Below are positions 54,852-64,000 of a stretch of 64,000 nt of DNA, piece after piece; position 1 is the stretch's first letter, and every line of letters starts with the position of its first letter. The position numbers and the translations under genes are program-made. The DNA is from an uncultured Bacteroides sp. (lineage in GTDB: Bacteria > Bacteroidota > Bacteroidia > Bacteroidales > Bacteroidaceae): positions 3,249,184-3,313,183 of the forward strand of contig NZ_OY782186.1 of assembly GCF_963677685.1 (NCBI RefSeq). Reading direction: 5' to 3'. The notes beneath the pieces were generated by a model. It ran no database searches, was not told the origin of the DNA, and was given only the letters and a program-made list of their open reading frames with translations.

Positions 54852-57098
54852 ATGGAAACTATTTATCTTGGTATCGTTATCTTTTTATTCATTTTAGCGA
54901 TCTTCGACTTGTTAGTTGGTGTCAGCAATGATGCAGTAAACTTTCTAAATTCAGCGATTGGTTCCAAGGCCGGATCATTCAAAACAATTATGATTGTTTC
55001 AGCTATCGGTATTTTCATTGGGGCTTCCCTATCAAACGGGATGATGGATATTGCCCGGCATGGTATTTATCAACCTGAACATTTCTATTTTGATGAAGTG
55101 ATGTGCATTATTCTTGCGGTGATGCTAACCGATGTCGTTCTACTGGACATCTTTAACTCCATGGGAATGCCTACTTCAACAACCGTCTCCATGGTTTTCG
55201 AACTTTTGGGGGGAACTTTTGCCTTATCTATGGTGAAAGTGTACGGAACAGATCTTCAAATGGGCGATCTCATTAACACGGACAAGGCTTTATCGGTAAT
55301 CATGGCTATTTTCGTATCAGTGGCAATAGCCTTCTTCTTCGGTATGATCGTGCAATACATAGCGCGAATCATATTTTCTTTTAACTACAAGAAAAAGATG
55401 AAATACAGCATCGGTATATTTGGTGGTGTTGCTGTAACAGCAATCATCTATTTCATGCTTATCAATGGATTGAAGAATAGCTCATTCATGACCAAAGAGA
55501 ACCTTGCATGGATCAAAGAAAGCACTCCTCAAATCATACTTTGCAGCTTTGTCTTTTTCACTCTGCTTATGCAAACGTTACATTGGCTTAAAGTTAATGT
55601 ATTTAAGATTATAGTATTGTTAGGTACGTTTGCATTGGCATTAGCATTCGCAGGCAATGACTTAGTTAATTTCGTCGGAGTTCCTCTAGCCGGTTATTCC
55701 TCTTTTATGGACTATACAGCCAATGCGGCAGGTGCAGGACCCCATAGCTTCCTGATGACTTCCTTGATGGGACCAGCACAAACTCCCTGGTATTTTTTAA
55801 TCGCAGCAGGAGCCATTATGGCATACGCCCTCTTCACCTCAAAGAAAGCACATGCGGTAGTAAAAACGTCAGTAGATCTTGCTCGTCAGGATGAAGGAGA
55901 AGAGACCTTTGGCAGCACACCAATAGCACGAACTTTGGTACGAATAAGTATAGGAATGGGCAACGGGCTCTCCAAGATTATCCCAAACAGAACCAAAGAA
56001 TGGATTGAATCTCGTTTCCAAAAAGATGAGGCTATCATAGAAAACGGCGCCGCATTCGACTTGGTACGCGCATCAGTAAACCTTGTATTAGCGGGACTTC
56101 TTATCGCTTTGGGTACTTCATTAAAATTACCTCTTTCTACAACATACGTAACCTTCATGGTGGCAATGGGTAGTTCACTTTCCGATAAAGCATGGGGAAG
56201 AGATTCTGCCGTGTTCCGTATAACAGGTGTACTCTCGGTTATCGGCGGATGGTTCCTCACCGCAGGGGCTGCATTTACCATTTGTTTCTTTGTAGCTTTG
56301 GTGATTCATTTCGGAGGCACAGCCGCTATCATTGTAATGATTGCCTTAGCAGCTTTCATCCTCCTACGTAGCCAACTCTTATTCAAGAAGAAAACTCAAA
56401 AAGGGAAAGAGAATGAAACTTTCAAAGAGATCATGCGTAGCACTGACAGCGCCCAGGCATTAGAATTGATGCGCGTTTTGAGCAGAGAAGAATTAACCAA
56501 AATATTAGAATATTCTGAAGAAAACTTCAACCGCATCGTAACCTCTTTTATCGGTGAAAACCTAAGAGGTTTGCGCAAAGCCATGGGAGCCGGTAAGTTT
56601 GAAAAACAATTGCTCAAACAGATGAAGCGTACCGGAACATTAGCCATGTGCCGCTTAGATAATACTACGGTGCTCGAAAAAGGGTTATATTATTACCAAG
56701 GTAATGATTTTGCCAGCGAACTAGTTCACAGTATCAATCGTTTATGCGAACCTTGTTTGGAACACATAGACAACAACTTTAACCCGCTTGATGCTACCCA
56801 GAAAGAAGAATTCAGCGAGGTTTCAAGAAACATAGTGAAATTAATAAGCTCATGCAAAGAAAAACTCAGTACTAACATGTTTGATGAGTTTGAAAACGAT
56901 ATTAATACTGCTAACTCACTTAATGCGCAACTGGCACACCTGAAGCGTGAAGAGTTAAAACGTATACAACACCAGACTGGTAGTATTAAAGTAAGCATGG
57001 TTTATCTCACAATGGTTCAGGAGGCACAAAATGTAGTTACTTATGTAATCAATATAATGAAAGTAAATCTTAAATTCCAAACAGAAAACGACTTTTAA
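54852..57098 (+). CDS. PiT-type phosphate transporter with PhoU-like tail
   Basis: 748 residues. Residues 1-530 are a PiT-family inorganic phosphate permease with about ten membrane spans and the duplicated signature (FDLLVGVSNDAVNFLNSAIG near the start and AGNDLVNFVGVPLAGY in the middle). Residues 535-748 are soluble and helical (LMRVLSREELTKILEYSEEN.., FASELVHSINRLCEPCLEHI), resembling PhoU-type regulators usually encoded separately. It follows ppk closely, so uptake and storage of phosphate are linked. The ATG at 54852 is chosen because the membrane domain begins right after it. Confidence 0.92.
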   Translation: METIYLGIVIFLFILAIFDLLVGVSNDAVNFLNSAIGSKAGSFKTIMIVSAIGIFIGASLSNGMMDIARHGIYQPEHFYFDEVMCIILAVMLTDVVLLDIFNSMGMPTSTTVSMVFELLGGTFALSMVKVYGTDLQMGDLINTDKALSVIMAIFVSVAIAFFFGMIVQYIARIIFSFNYKKKMKYSIGIFGGVAVTAIIYFMLINGLKNSSFMTKENLAWIKESTPQIILCSFVFFTLLMQTLHWLKVNVFKIIVLLGTFALALAFAGNDLVNFVGVPLAGYSSFMDYTANAAGAGPHSFLMTSLMGPAQTPWYFLIAAGAIMAYALFTSKKAHAVVKTSVDLARQDEGEETFGSTPIARTLVRISIGMGNGLSKIIPNRTKEWIESRFQKDEAIIENGAAFDLVRASVNLVLAGLLIALGTSLKLPLSTTYVTFMVAMGSSLSDKAWGRDSAVFRITGVLSVIGGWFLTAGAAFTICFFVALVIHFGGTAAIIVMIALAAFILLRSQLLFKKKTQKGKENETFKEIMRSTDSAQALELMRVLSREELTKILEYSEENFNRIVTSFIGENLRGLRKAMGAGKFEKQLLKQMKRTGTLAMCRLDNTTVLEKGLYYYQGNDFASELVHSINRLCEPCLEHIDNNFNPLDATQKEEFSEVSRNIVKLISSCKEKLSTNMFDEFENDINTANSLNAQLAHLKREELKRIQHQTGSIKVSMVYLTMVQEAQNVVTYVINIMKVNLKFQTENDF

Positions 57099-57126
57099 AT
57101 AAACCATAGTCTTATGAAATGACTTC

Positions 57127-57167
57127 AAGATGCATTGGCCATATTAAACCAATGCATCTTTTTTTGC
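57127..57167 (+). terminator. Terminator of the ppk-phosphate transporter operon
   Basis: A perfect 12-bp stem (57127-57138 with 57149-57160) with a 10-base loop runs into seven T. Confidence 0.95.
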
Positions 57168-57218
57168 TTCTCTAAGCCCTATTAAAAACAGAGAATGCGG
57201 AAAAATAGTATTAATGTG

Positions 57219-57226
57219 TATCTTTG
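57219..57226 (+). promoter_or_regulatory. -7 element for the ABC-F gene
   Basis: TATCTTTG, exact consensus, 25 bases before the ATG at 57251. Confidence 0.6.
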
Positions 57227-57250
57227 CACTTCAATTTCAAAATAATAAGC

Positions 57251-58870
57251 ATGATTTCAGTAGACGGCCTCACTGTTGAATTTGGTGGAACCACCCTATT
57301 TAGTGATATATCCTTTGTTATTAACGAAAAAGACCGCATTGCCCTCATGGGTAAAAATGGCGCGGGGAAGAGTACATTATTAAAAATACTGGCTGGTGCC
57401 AAGCAGCCTTCACGAGGCAAGGTATCAGCACCCAAAGAGTGCGTCGTTGCTTATCTTCCACAACATTTGATGACAGAAGATGGACGCACTGTCTTTGAAG
57501 AAGCTGCGCAAGCTTTTGCTTCTCAACATGAGATGGAAGCAGAAATCAATCGCCTTAATAAAGAACTGGAAACAAGGACAGATTATGAAACTGACAGCTA
57601 TATGACCCTCATCGAGGAAGTATCGACGCTGAGCGAGAAATTTTATTCCATTGACTCCACTAATTACGAGGAGGATGTAGAAAAGGCATTATTAGGACTA
57701 GGTTTTGTTCGTGAGGATTTTAATCGCCCTACGAAAGACTTTAGCGGAGGATGGAGAATGCGTATCGAATTAGCGAAACTCTTACTTCAGAAGCCGGATG
57801 TGTTACTACTCGACGAACCGACTAATCATCTGGATATTGAGTCTATCCAATGGTTAGAATCATTCCTTATAAATAGCGCCAAGGCTGTTATCGTGATTAG
57901 TCACGACCGTAAGTTTGTTGACAGCATCACCACACGGACCATTGAAGTGACTATGGGACGTATATACGATTATAAAGTCAACTATTCTCAATATCTACAA
58001 CTTCGCAAAGAGAGACGAGAGCAACAGCAAAAAGCCTACAACGATCAGCAAAAGTTTATCGCCGATACAACAGAATTTATCGAGCGATTTAAAGGTACCT
58101 ACTCTAAAACATTACAAGTACAAAGCAGGGTAAAAATGCTCGAAAAATTGGATATTCTTGAAGTAGACGAAGAAGATACTTCGGCATTGCGACTAAAATT
58201 TCCTCCTTCGCCACGTTCGGGAAATTATCCTATCAGCATGGACAGAGTCGGAAAAAGCTACGGAGATAAAGTAGTTTTTGAAAACGCTAACATTACCGTA
58301 GAGCGGGGAGATAAAATCGCTTTCGTTGGAAAAAACGGTGAAGGAAAATCGACATTGGTAAAATGCATCATGAAAGATCTGGAGCATGCGGGCACTCTAA
58401 CACTAGGACACAACGTAAAAATAGGCTATTTTGCACAAAACCAAGCCTCTTTACTAGACGGAGAACTTACTGTTTTTCAAACCATTGACGATGTAGCTAA
58501 AGGAGACATACGAAACAAAATACGTGACCTCTTAGGTGCATTCATGTTCGGCGGGGAGGAATCAACGAAGAAAGTAAAAGTTCTTTCGGGAGGAGAAAGA
58601 ACCAGATTGGCTATGATCAAACTCTTACTGGAACCAGTCAACTTGCTCATCCTGGATGAGCCGACAAACCACTTGGATCTCAAGACTAAAGATATCCTAA
58701 AGCAAGCCTTGGCAGACTTTGACGGTACGCTTATCGTTGTTTCTCATGATCGCGATTTTCTGGATGGCTTGATAACAAAAGTCTATGAATTTGGCAATAA
58801 GCGAGTAACAGAACATCTCTGTGGCATTTATGAATTCCTTGCTAAAAAAGAGAATCAATTATTTGCATAA
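57251..58870 (+). CDS. ABC-F family ATPase
   Basis: 539 residues with two ABC domains and no membrane domain. First: GKNGAGKST, SGGWRMRIELAKLLL, LLLDEPTNHLDIESI. Second: GKNGEGKST, LSGGERTRLAMIKLLLEP, LILDEPTNHLDLKTK. The linker between them (about 240-320) is long, charged and helical, the part that reaches into the ribosome in ABC-F proteins. It is most like the EttA/Uup/YbiT-type housekeeping factors; target unknown. The ATG at 57251 is preferred over one 9 codons upstream that overlaps the promoter. Confidence 0.94.
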   Translation: MISVDGLTVEFGGTTLFSDISFVINEKDRIALMGKNGAGKSTLLKILAGAKQPSRGKVSAPKECVVAYLPQHLMTEDGRTVFEEAAQAFASQHEMEAEINRLNKELETRTDYETDSYMTLIEEVSTLSEKFYSIDSTNYEEDVEKALLGLGFVREDFNRPTKDFSGGWRMRIELAKLLLQKPDVLLLDEPTNHLDIESIQWLESFLINSAKAVIVISHDRKFVDSITTRTIEVTMGRIYDYKVNYSQYLQLRKERREQQQKAYNDQQKFIADTTEFIERFKGTYSKTLQVQSRVKMLEKLDILEVDEEDTSALRLKFPPSPRSGNYPISMDRVGKSYGDKVVFENANITVERGDKIAFVGKNGEGKSTLVKCIMKDLEHAGTLTLGHNVKIGYFAQNQASLLDGELTVFQTIDDVAKGDIRNKIRDLLGAFMFGGEESTKKVKVLSGGERTRLAMIKLLLEPVNLLILDEPTNHLDLKTKDILKQALADFDGTLIVVSHDRDFLDGLITKVYEFGNKRVTEHLCGIYEFLAKKENQLFA

Positions 58871-58955
58871 AGCATATCTATTTATTGATTTTGCAATCTA
58901 CAAAAGAATAAAGAATAGCACTCCTCGTAACTAGTTAAAATACAATTATATTTTG

Positions 58956-58963
58956 TATCTTTG
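58956..58963 (+). promoter_or_regulatory. -7 element before a nested hairpin
   Basis: TATCTTTG, exact consensus, with no ORF behind it that looks coding. Transcription would begin near 58970, about 50 bases before the structured element at 59021. Confidence 0.5.
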
Positions 58964-59020
58964 AATCTACTACGAAAGTATTCTTTATCCTTTTTTCCCA
59001 TCAAAACAAATATATCTTGC

Positions 59021-59108
59021 TCGTTTCACACGTGGAGACTCTACAGACTTCATGGGAAGTCCCGACAGTCTCCACATGAAAAGCCGACAGACTACATGTG
59101 CGAAACGA
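59021..59108 (+). ncRNA. Candidate structured RNA with three nested stems
   Basis: Outer stem 59021-59031 with 59098-59108 (11 bp, one G-T), middle stem 59032-59040 with 59067-59075 (9 bp), inner stem 59046-59051 with 59056-59061 (6 bp, ATGG loop). Paired strands are continuous between outer and middle stems on the 5' side. The 470-bp spacer at 58871-59340 holds no plausible gene; a 73-codon open frame over this region has no coding character. Could be a small RNA or the 5' leader of the Cys-rich peptide gene at 59341. No known family recognised. Confidence 0.5.
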
Positions 59109-59340
59109 ACAGAAGTAACTATCTAATTTGCTTAAACATCCCTTTCTTTACCCTTAAAGAACCTATAAAAAAGAGAAGTTAAAAGCGTTACTTCACTAAG
59201 AGCAATACATTCCGTTTATTAAGTACTCAAATAGATTATTACGTTTTTTATAATTTTATAAGACATTCGAATAGTAAATTATCACAAAAAAGACTTTCTT
59301 TGCGATTGATATCAACATTATCAATTAAAAAAAAGAGAAT

Positions 59341-59568
59341 ATGAAAAAACTATTTTATTGTGCAGCTTTCGTAGCAGCCATGGGATTGTTCACAACAGCT
59401 AGCGCCCAAAATACAAAAACAAAAAAAGAAGTAAAAAAAGAACAGTGCGATAAAAAATGCACAAAAAAAGAGTGCTGCAAAAAAGCAGATTGTAAAAAGA
59501 AGTGCTGCAAAGCTGATGCAACTAAAAAAGCAAGTAAAAAAGCTTGTTGCAAGAAAACTAAAAAATAA
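59341..59568 (+). CDS. Exported Cys/Lys-rich small peptide
   Basis: 75 residues. Signal peptide MKKLFYCAAFVAAMGLFTTASA, then a mature part of about 52 residues with nine Cys, four of the positions being Cys-Cys pairs or near-pairs (CDKKCTKKECCKK, CKKKCCK, KACCKK), and more than 20 Lys. The Cys spacing recalls metallothionein or copper-binding peptides, and the gene sits before a His-rich protein and a metal efflux pump. Metal binding is inferred. No named family recognised. Confidence 0.75.
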   Translation: MKKLFYCAAFVAAMGLFTTASAQNTKTKKEVKKEQCDKKCTKKECCKKADCKKKCCKADATKKASKKACCKKTKK

Positions 59569-59650
59569 TCTTTCTTAAAGATAAAATTCTTTTTCATTGA
59601 GAGCAGCCATCACATCCGACAAAATGTTGCTCTCAATGTCATTTATACAC

Positions 59651-60058
59651 ATGCACAAAAAAAGACGAACTGTTTACATCTCCTATTTTCTATTTGCAAT
59701 CAGCATTATCATGCTGATCAGTTCTTCGTTGCCTCACCATCATCATAACAGCGGTGCCGTTTGTCTGAAAGAAGATATCAGTACACATACAATGCACAAT
59801 GATTTAAAACATTCTCAAAATCATTGTTGCGGCGATGAATGTACCAGTCGGTTTCAATTTCGTACTAACAATAACACGCAAGTAAATCATGCGCAACCAC
59901 ACTATTTGTTTGCCATTACTTTGTTCACTAAACCATTGTTACGTTGGCTTTTAAAAACGCAGAGCAAATCCATTGCTGCGCCCCCCTATCTCGAAAAACT
60001 TCATAACACTTCCATAGCTTATGCCGTAGGGCGCCGTGGTCCTCCTACACTTTTGTAA
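59651..60058 (+). CDS. His-rich membrane-anchored protein
   Basis: 135 residues from the ATG at 59651 (upstream in-frame ATGs at 59624 and 59636 exist but precede the membrane segment by polar residues). An N-terminal membrane segment (VYISYFLFAISIIMLISSSL) is followed by LPHHHHNSG, then HTMHNDLKHSQNHCCGDEC. The His and Cys content suggests metal binding in the periplasm. It resembles short Bacteroides proteins found before Cus/Czc efflux genes. Probably co-transcribed with the adaptor gene. Confidence 0.7.
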   Translation: MHKKRRTVYISYFLFAISIIMLISSSLPHHHHNSGAVCLKEDISTHTMHNDLKHSQNHCCGDECTSRFQFRTNNNTQVNHAQPHYLFAITLFTKPLLRWLLKTQSKSIAAPPYLEKLHNTSIAYAVGRRGPPTLL

Positions 60059-60179
60059 TTAATACATTTACAATCATGACCGGCGAAAGGTAATAAAACA
60101 CCTCAGCCCAACAAAATCCAAGCCTCGAACGGGCTCAGGATAAAGAATCGTATTTCCGTATAAACAAAAGACAGAAGTT

Positions 60180-61334
60180 ATGAAACAATATATCTGTGCG
60201 GGAACAATTATGCTACTCGCCTTAGCCTCTTGCAACCACCAATCAAAAGAACATACTCATGAACACGAAGCAGACAAGCATGATCATGAAGCAATAAACG
60301 GCAAATCTCACGAAGATGAAATTATCTTATCTAAAACAAAAGCAGAAATGGCAGGCGTTAAAGTCGTCACGCTGCAACCTCAGAATTTTCACCAAATCAT
60401 AAAAACTAGCGGAAAAATATTACCTGCTCAAGGAGATGAATCCGTAGTCGTAGCGACTATGCCGGGCATCGTATCCTTTCAACAAAAAAGAGTAGCAGGA
60501 GTAGCTGTAAACCGTGGAAGTAGACTGCTTACCATCTCCTCTCAGAATATAGTAAATGGTGATCCGGTTCAAAAAGCACGCATAGATTACGAAACTGCTC
60601 AAAAAGAGTTTGAGCGTATGAAAACATTAGTTAAAAACCAGATTGTATCAGAAAAAGAGTTCAACCTGGCAAAGCAGAATTACGAGAACGCCCGCATAAG
60701 TTATCAGGCTGTGGCTAAAAATCATTCAGGCAACGGACAAATCGTCTCTGCTCCAATTAGCGGCTTCATAAAAAGTGTAATGATAAAAGAGGGAGATTAT
60801 GTGGAAACAGGACAACCTCTGATGACTATCAGTCAAAACCGAAAATTGTTACTACAGGCCGAAGTATCAGAGAAATACTACAGTGCATTAAAGCACATCA
60901 GTTCTGGAAATTTCAAAACTCCATATAGCGAAACGACTTATGCTCTTTCCAAACTTAACGGAAAATTGTTATCTTTTGGGAAAGCTGCTGACGACAATTC
61001 TTATTATATCCCTGTCATATTTGAGTTTGACAACAAAGAGGGCATCATACCTGGATCATACGTTGAAGTATATCTGCAATCAGGTTCTCTTGGCAAAGTA
61101 ATTGCTCTGCCTCATTCTGCAATAACAGAGGAACAAGGATTATACTTTGCCTACTTGCAAGTAGACGAAGAGGGATATAAAAAACAAGAAATCGAACTTG
61201 GAGCAGACGACGGAGAGAATGTAGAAATTGTAAGCGGACTCAAGGAAGGAGATAGGGTTGTTATTTCCGGCGCTTACCACATAAAGCTAGCTTCGGCAAG
61301 TAACGCCATTCCTGCTCACTCACACGAACACTAA
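60180..61334 (+). CDS. RND metal efflux adaptor (membrane fusion protein)
   Basis: 384 residues. Lipoprotein signal MKQYICAGTIMLLALASC, followed by a His-rich stretch (HTHEHEADKHDHEAINGKSH) likely to bind metal. It then has the adaptor fold: barrel-sandwich hybrid (VVVATMPGIVSFQQKRVAGV.., IVSAPISGFIKSVMIKEGDY), a helical hairpin (about 125-180) and a beta barrel. It bridges the inner-membrane pump encoded next and an outer-membrane channel that is not in the window. CusB/CzcB-type; the metal is not certain. Confidence 0.92.
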   Translation: MKQYICAGTIMLLALASCNHQSKEHTHEHEADKHDHEAINGKSHEDEIILSKTKAEMAGVKVVTLQPQNFHQIIKTSGKILPAQGDESVVVATMPGIVSFQQKRVAGVAVNRGSRLLTISSQNIVNGDPVQKARIDYETAQKEFERMKTLVKNQIVSEKEFNLAKQNYENARISYQAVAKNHSGNGQIVSAPISGFIKSVMIKEGDYVETGQPLMTISQNRKLLLQAEVSEKYYSALKHISSGNFKTPYSETTYALSKLNGKLLSFGKAADDNSYYIPVIFEFDNKEGIIPGSYVEVYLQSGSLGKVIALPHSAITEEQGLYFAYLQVDEEGYKKQEIELGADDGENVEIVSGLKEGDRVVISGAYHIKLASASNAIPAHSHEH

Positions 61335-61348
61335 AACACCGGAAAATT

Positions 61349-64000
61349 ATGCTCAATAAAATCATATATTATTCCTTGCACAATCGCTTGATTGTGCTGA
61401 CTGCCGCCTTATTACTGATGATCGCAGGTATTTATACTGCTTTGCATACTGATGTAGATGTATTTCCCGATCTGAACGCACCAACAGTCGTCATAATGAC
61501 GGAAGCAAAAGGTATGGCCGCCGAAGAGGTGGAACAGCTAGTAACGTTCCCTGTCGAAACAGCAGTTAATGGCGCAAGCAATGTACGCCGCGTCCGCTCC
61601 TCCTCTACCACAGGCTTCTCTGTAGTTTGGGTAGAATTCAATTGGAATACGGATATTTACCTAGCACGACAGATTGTGTCAGAGAAACTGGCTGTAGTCA
61701 ACGAATCATTGCCCCCGAACGTCGGTCGCCCTACCCTAGGGCCTCAATCGTCTATATTAGGAGAGGTTTTAATAGTAGGACTCACTGCCGACTCTACTTC
61801 CATGCTCGATCTGCGAACTATGGCAGACTGGACCATCCGTCCCCGACTCTTGTCAACCGGAGGAGTATCTCAAGTTGCCGTAATAGGAGGAGAACTTAAG
61901 GAATATCAGATACAGATGGATCCACAACGGATGAAGCACTATAACGTATCACTCAGCGAGATGATGAAAGCCACCAAAGAGATGAACCTGAATGCTAACG
62001 GTGGTGTGATCTATGAGTATGGTAATGAATATATAGTAAGAGGGATGCTCTCTACCACACAAATTGATCAACTAGGAAAGGCGGTTGTAAAGACCATCAA
62101 TAAAATACCTGTTCTATTAGAGGACGTGACCAACATACGCATTAGTGCCAAAGAGCCTAAAACAGGAACAGCCTCGGAACGCGGGAAATCAGCAGTACTG
62201 CTCACCGTAACCAAACAACCGGGCATCAGTACCATAGCACTCACCGAAAAATTAGAGACTTCCTTAAAAGAGATTCAGAAAAGTTTGCCCACAGACGTTA
62301 AAGTTTCCACCAACATCTTCAGGCAAAGTCAATTCATTAAGAGTTCTATAAATAATGTACAGAAATCTCTTCTCGAAGGTGGTATTTTTGTGGTAATCAT
62401 CTTATTCCTCTTTTTGGCAAATGTAAGAACAACATTAATATCTCTGGTCACTCTGCCACTATCGTTACTCATTTCCATCTTGACATTGCACTATATGGGA
62501 ATGACTATCAACACAATGAGTTTGGGAGGTATGGCCATAGCCATCGGCTCATTGGTAGATGATGCCATAGTCGATGTAGAGAATGTATTCAAAAGGCTTC
62601 GAGAAAACCGGATGAAACCACTTGCAGAGCGCAATAAAACACTCCAAGTAGTTTTTGAAGCATCAAAAGAGGTACGAATGCCCATACTGAACTCTACCTT
62701 GATTATCATAGTCAGTTTTATTCCGTTATTCTTCCTCACTGGTATGGAAGGGCGTATGCTAGCCCCACTCGGTGCCGCCTTTATCGTGGCATTATTGGCA
62801 TCAACCGTTGTTGCCCTTACACTCACACCAGTACTTTGTACCTATCTATTAGGAAAAGAGCAGGATGACAAATTGCCTAAAGAAGCGCCTGTAGCCGTAT
62901 GGCTACGAAAAATTTATCAAAAGATGTTAGAATGGTCACTTCGCTACAAACGCATCATCCTAAGTAGCACCATTGCACTCTTTATGACCGCCTTAGGACT
63001 CTTTTTCACTTTAGGAAGAAGTTTCCTGCCAGCATTTAACGAAGGATCGTTTACCATTAACATAAGCTCTTTGCCGGGTATCTCACTCGAAGAGAGTGAC
63101 AGGCTAGGTAAGCAGGCAGAAATGCTTTTGCTCTCTATACCCGAGATACAAACCGTAGCCCGAAAAACCGGGCGAGCTGAGCTCGATGAGCACGCATTAG
63201 GGGTTAATGTATCTGAATTGGAGGCGCCCTTTACGTTAAAAGAGCGCTCACGTAGCGAACTCGTGGCCGAAGTACGAGAAAGATTAGCGAACATAGCCGG
63301 AGCCAATATAGAAATCGGACAACCCATCAGTCACCGAATAAATGCCATACTATCAGGAACGAAAGCGAGCATTGCTATCAAACTATTTGGAAATGATCTC
63401 AACAGGATGTTCTCTTTTGCTAATAAAATAAAAAGTAAAATTCAAGATATTGAAGGAATATCCGATTTGAATGTAGAACAGCAAATAGAGCGTCCACAAC
63501 TTAAAATCACTCCTAAAAGAGAGATCTTAAGCAAATTCGGCATCACTCTACCGGAATTTGCTGAGTTTGTCAAAGTATCTCTGGCAGGTGAAGTAATCTC
63601 TCAGGTTTACGAAAAAGGGAAAAGCTTCGATCTGACTCTGAAAGTAAAAGAAGACGAGCGGGATCAGATAGAAAAAATAGGTAACCTGACCATTGACACC
63701 AATGAAGGGCAGAAAATCCCCTTAAGCTATGTAGCTGAAATAGCCTCATCAGCAGGACCGAATACAATAAACAGAGAAAACGTTAAGCGCAAGTTAGTTA
63801 TCTCTGCCAATGTGTCGAGCCGTGATCTGCGTAGCGTAGTAAATGATATACGCAGCCGAATCAATGAAGAGATACAATTGCCTGAAGGCTATTATTTGGA
63901 ATATGGGGGACAATTTGAAAGTGAGGAGGCTGCCAGCAAAATATTGGCACTAACATCCTTAATCTCTATCGTCATTATTTATCTGTTGCTTTACCATCAA
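61349..64000 (+). CDS. Heavy-metal RND efflux pump, 3' end missing
   Basis: The frame opens at ATG 61349, 14 bases after the adaptor stop, and stays open to the window end: 884 codons of a protein usually about 1,030-1,050 long. MLNKIIYYSLHNRLIVLTAA is the first span, DVDVFPDLNAPTVVIMTEAK is the HME-RND start, and IAIGSLVDDAIVDVENVF in span 4 has the charged proton-relay residues. The last residues seen, LTSLISIVIIYLLLYH, begin the second membrane half. CzcA/CusA family, driven by protons; which metal it exports cannot be read. Confidence 0.95.
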   Translation, partial: MLNKIIYYSLHNRLIVLTAALLLMIAGIYTALHTDVDVFPDLNAPTVVIMTEAKGMAAEEVEQLVTFPVETAVNGASNVRRVRSSSTTGFSVVWVEFNWNTDIYLARQIVSEKLAVVNESLPPNVGRPTLGPQSSILGEVLIVGLTADSTSMLDLRTMADWTIRPRLLSTGGVSQVAVIGGELKEYQIQMDPQRMKHYNVSLSEMMKATKEMNLNANGGVIYEYGNEYIVRGMLSTTQIDQLGKAVVKTINKIPVLLEDVTNIRISAKEPKTGTASERGKSAVLLTVTKQPGISTIALTEKLETSLKEIQKSLPTDVKVSTNIFRQSQFIKSSINNVQKSLLEGGIFVVIILFLFLANVRTTLISLVTLPLSLLISILTLHYMGMTINTMSLGGMAIAIGSLVDDAIVDVENVFKRLRENRMKPLAERNKTLQVVFEASKEVRMPILNSTLIIIVSFIPLFFLTGMEGRMLAPLGAAFIVALLASTVVALTLTPVLCTYLLGKEQDDKLPKEAPVAVWLRKIYQKMLEWSLRYKRIILSSTIALFMTALGLFFTLGRSFLPAFNEGSFTINISSLPGISLEESDRLGKQAEMLLLSIPEIQTVARKTGRAELDEHALGVNVSELEAPFTLKERSRSELVAEVRERLANIAGANIEIGQPISHRINAILSGTKASIAIKLFGNDLNRMFSFANKIKSKIQDIEGISDLNVEQQIERPQLKITPKREILSKFGITLPEFAEFVKVSLAGEVISQVYEKGKSFDLTLKVKEDERDQIEKIGNLTIDTNEGQKIPLSYVAEIASSAGPNTINRENVKRKLVISANVSSRDLRSVVNDIRSRINEEIQLPEGYYLEYGGQFESEEAASKILALTSLISIVIIYLLLYHQ

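Noticed and set aside
58961-59182. 73-codon gene over the nested hairpin
   Set aside because: The frame follows the palindromic arms, so its composition is dictated by the hairpin; no signal or domain.
1-64000. CRISPR arrays, tRNA or rRNA genes
   Set aside because: I looked through the gaps between genes and saw no regularly spaced repeats, no cloverleaf with a TTC loop and no rRNA-like sequence.

Overview
The window looks like a chromosome segment of a gut-type Bacteroidota, most likely Bacteroides or a close relative. The reasons are: AT-rich DNA; many promoters with the Bacteroides -7 element TAnnTTTG and few Shine-Dalgarno sites; a fused LpxC/FabZ; a PutA without a DNA-binding domain; a PiT transporter with a PhoU-like tail; RHS core remnants; and many small lipoproteins. 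It contains no rRNA, tRNA, CRISPR array or complete insertion sequence that I can see.

Region by region. 1-5.5 kb: the end of a SIMPL-domain protein, rpsA, rnz, then a small operon with a mini-protein resembling a type IX sorting domain, an ECF sigma factor, a probable membrane partner and a small periplasmic protein. 5.5-6.35 kb: a deletion scar where the tail of a broken glycoside hydrolase gene faces the tail of a ROK-family gene. 6.4-13.2 kb: aldo/keto reductase, tcdA, putA, a YjbQ protein and an exported glutamine-amidotransferase-like hydrolase. 13.2-18.8 kb: an accessory island on the minus strand. It has an orphan RHS C-terminal domain with a YkuD-like (L,D-transpeptidase) His/SxGC signature and an exported MORN-like protein that may be its immunity protein. 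The pair sits between two copies of a two-gene exported-protein cassette; one copy is ruined by a frameshift and a deletion of about 424 bp. A lipoprotein with an A9 frameshift lies at the far end. 18.9-22.9 kb: a membrane TPR protein with a C-terminal helix-turn-helix, then three lipoproteins, two of them paralogous.

23-58.9 kb is mostly core: DUF5715 protein, phoH, purC, ubiE, aroE, an alpha/beta hydrolase, TPM and LemA proteins, purM, prfA, pyrF, an HD hydrolase, the lipid A genes lpxD-lpxC/fabZ-lpxA, a pRiA4b ORF-3-like protein, miaA, a C45-type hydrolase, a CCA-adding enzyme, ruvA and a PAQR/hemolysin III protein. A cobalamin riboswitch precedes nrdD-nrdG. Then come menA, rfbA-rfbB, two phosphoesterases, ppk followed by a phosphate transporter, and an ABC-F protein. 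58.9-64 kb: a nested-hairpin RNA candidate, then a metal-homeostasis block with a Cys/Lys-rich exported peptide, a His-rich membrane protein, and an RND adaptor plus pump; the pump runs off the window edge.

The accessory island at 13.7-18.7 kb is the best candidate for something not well described: a predicted peptidoglycan-acting RHS toxin tip with an exported partner, set between direct repeats that could recombine.
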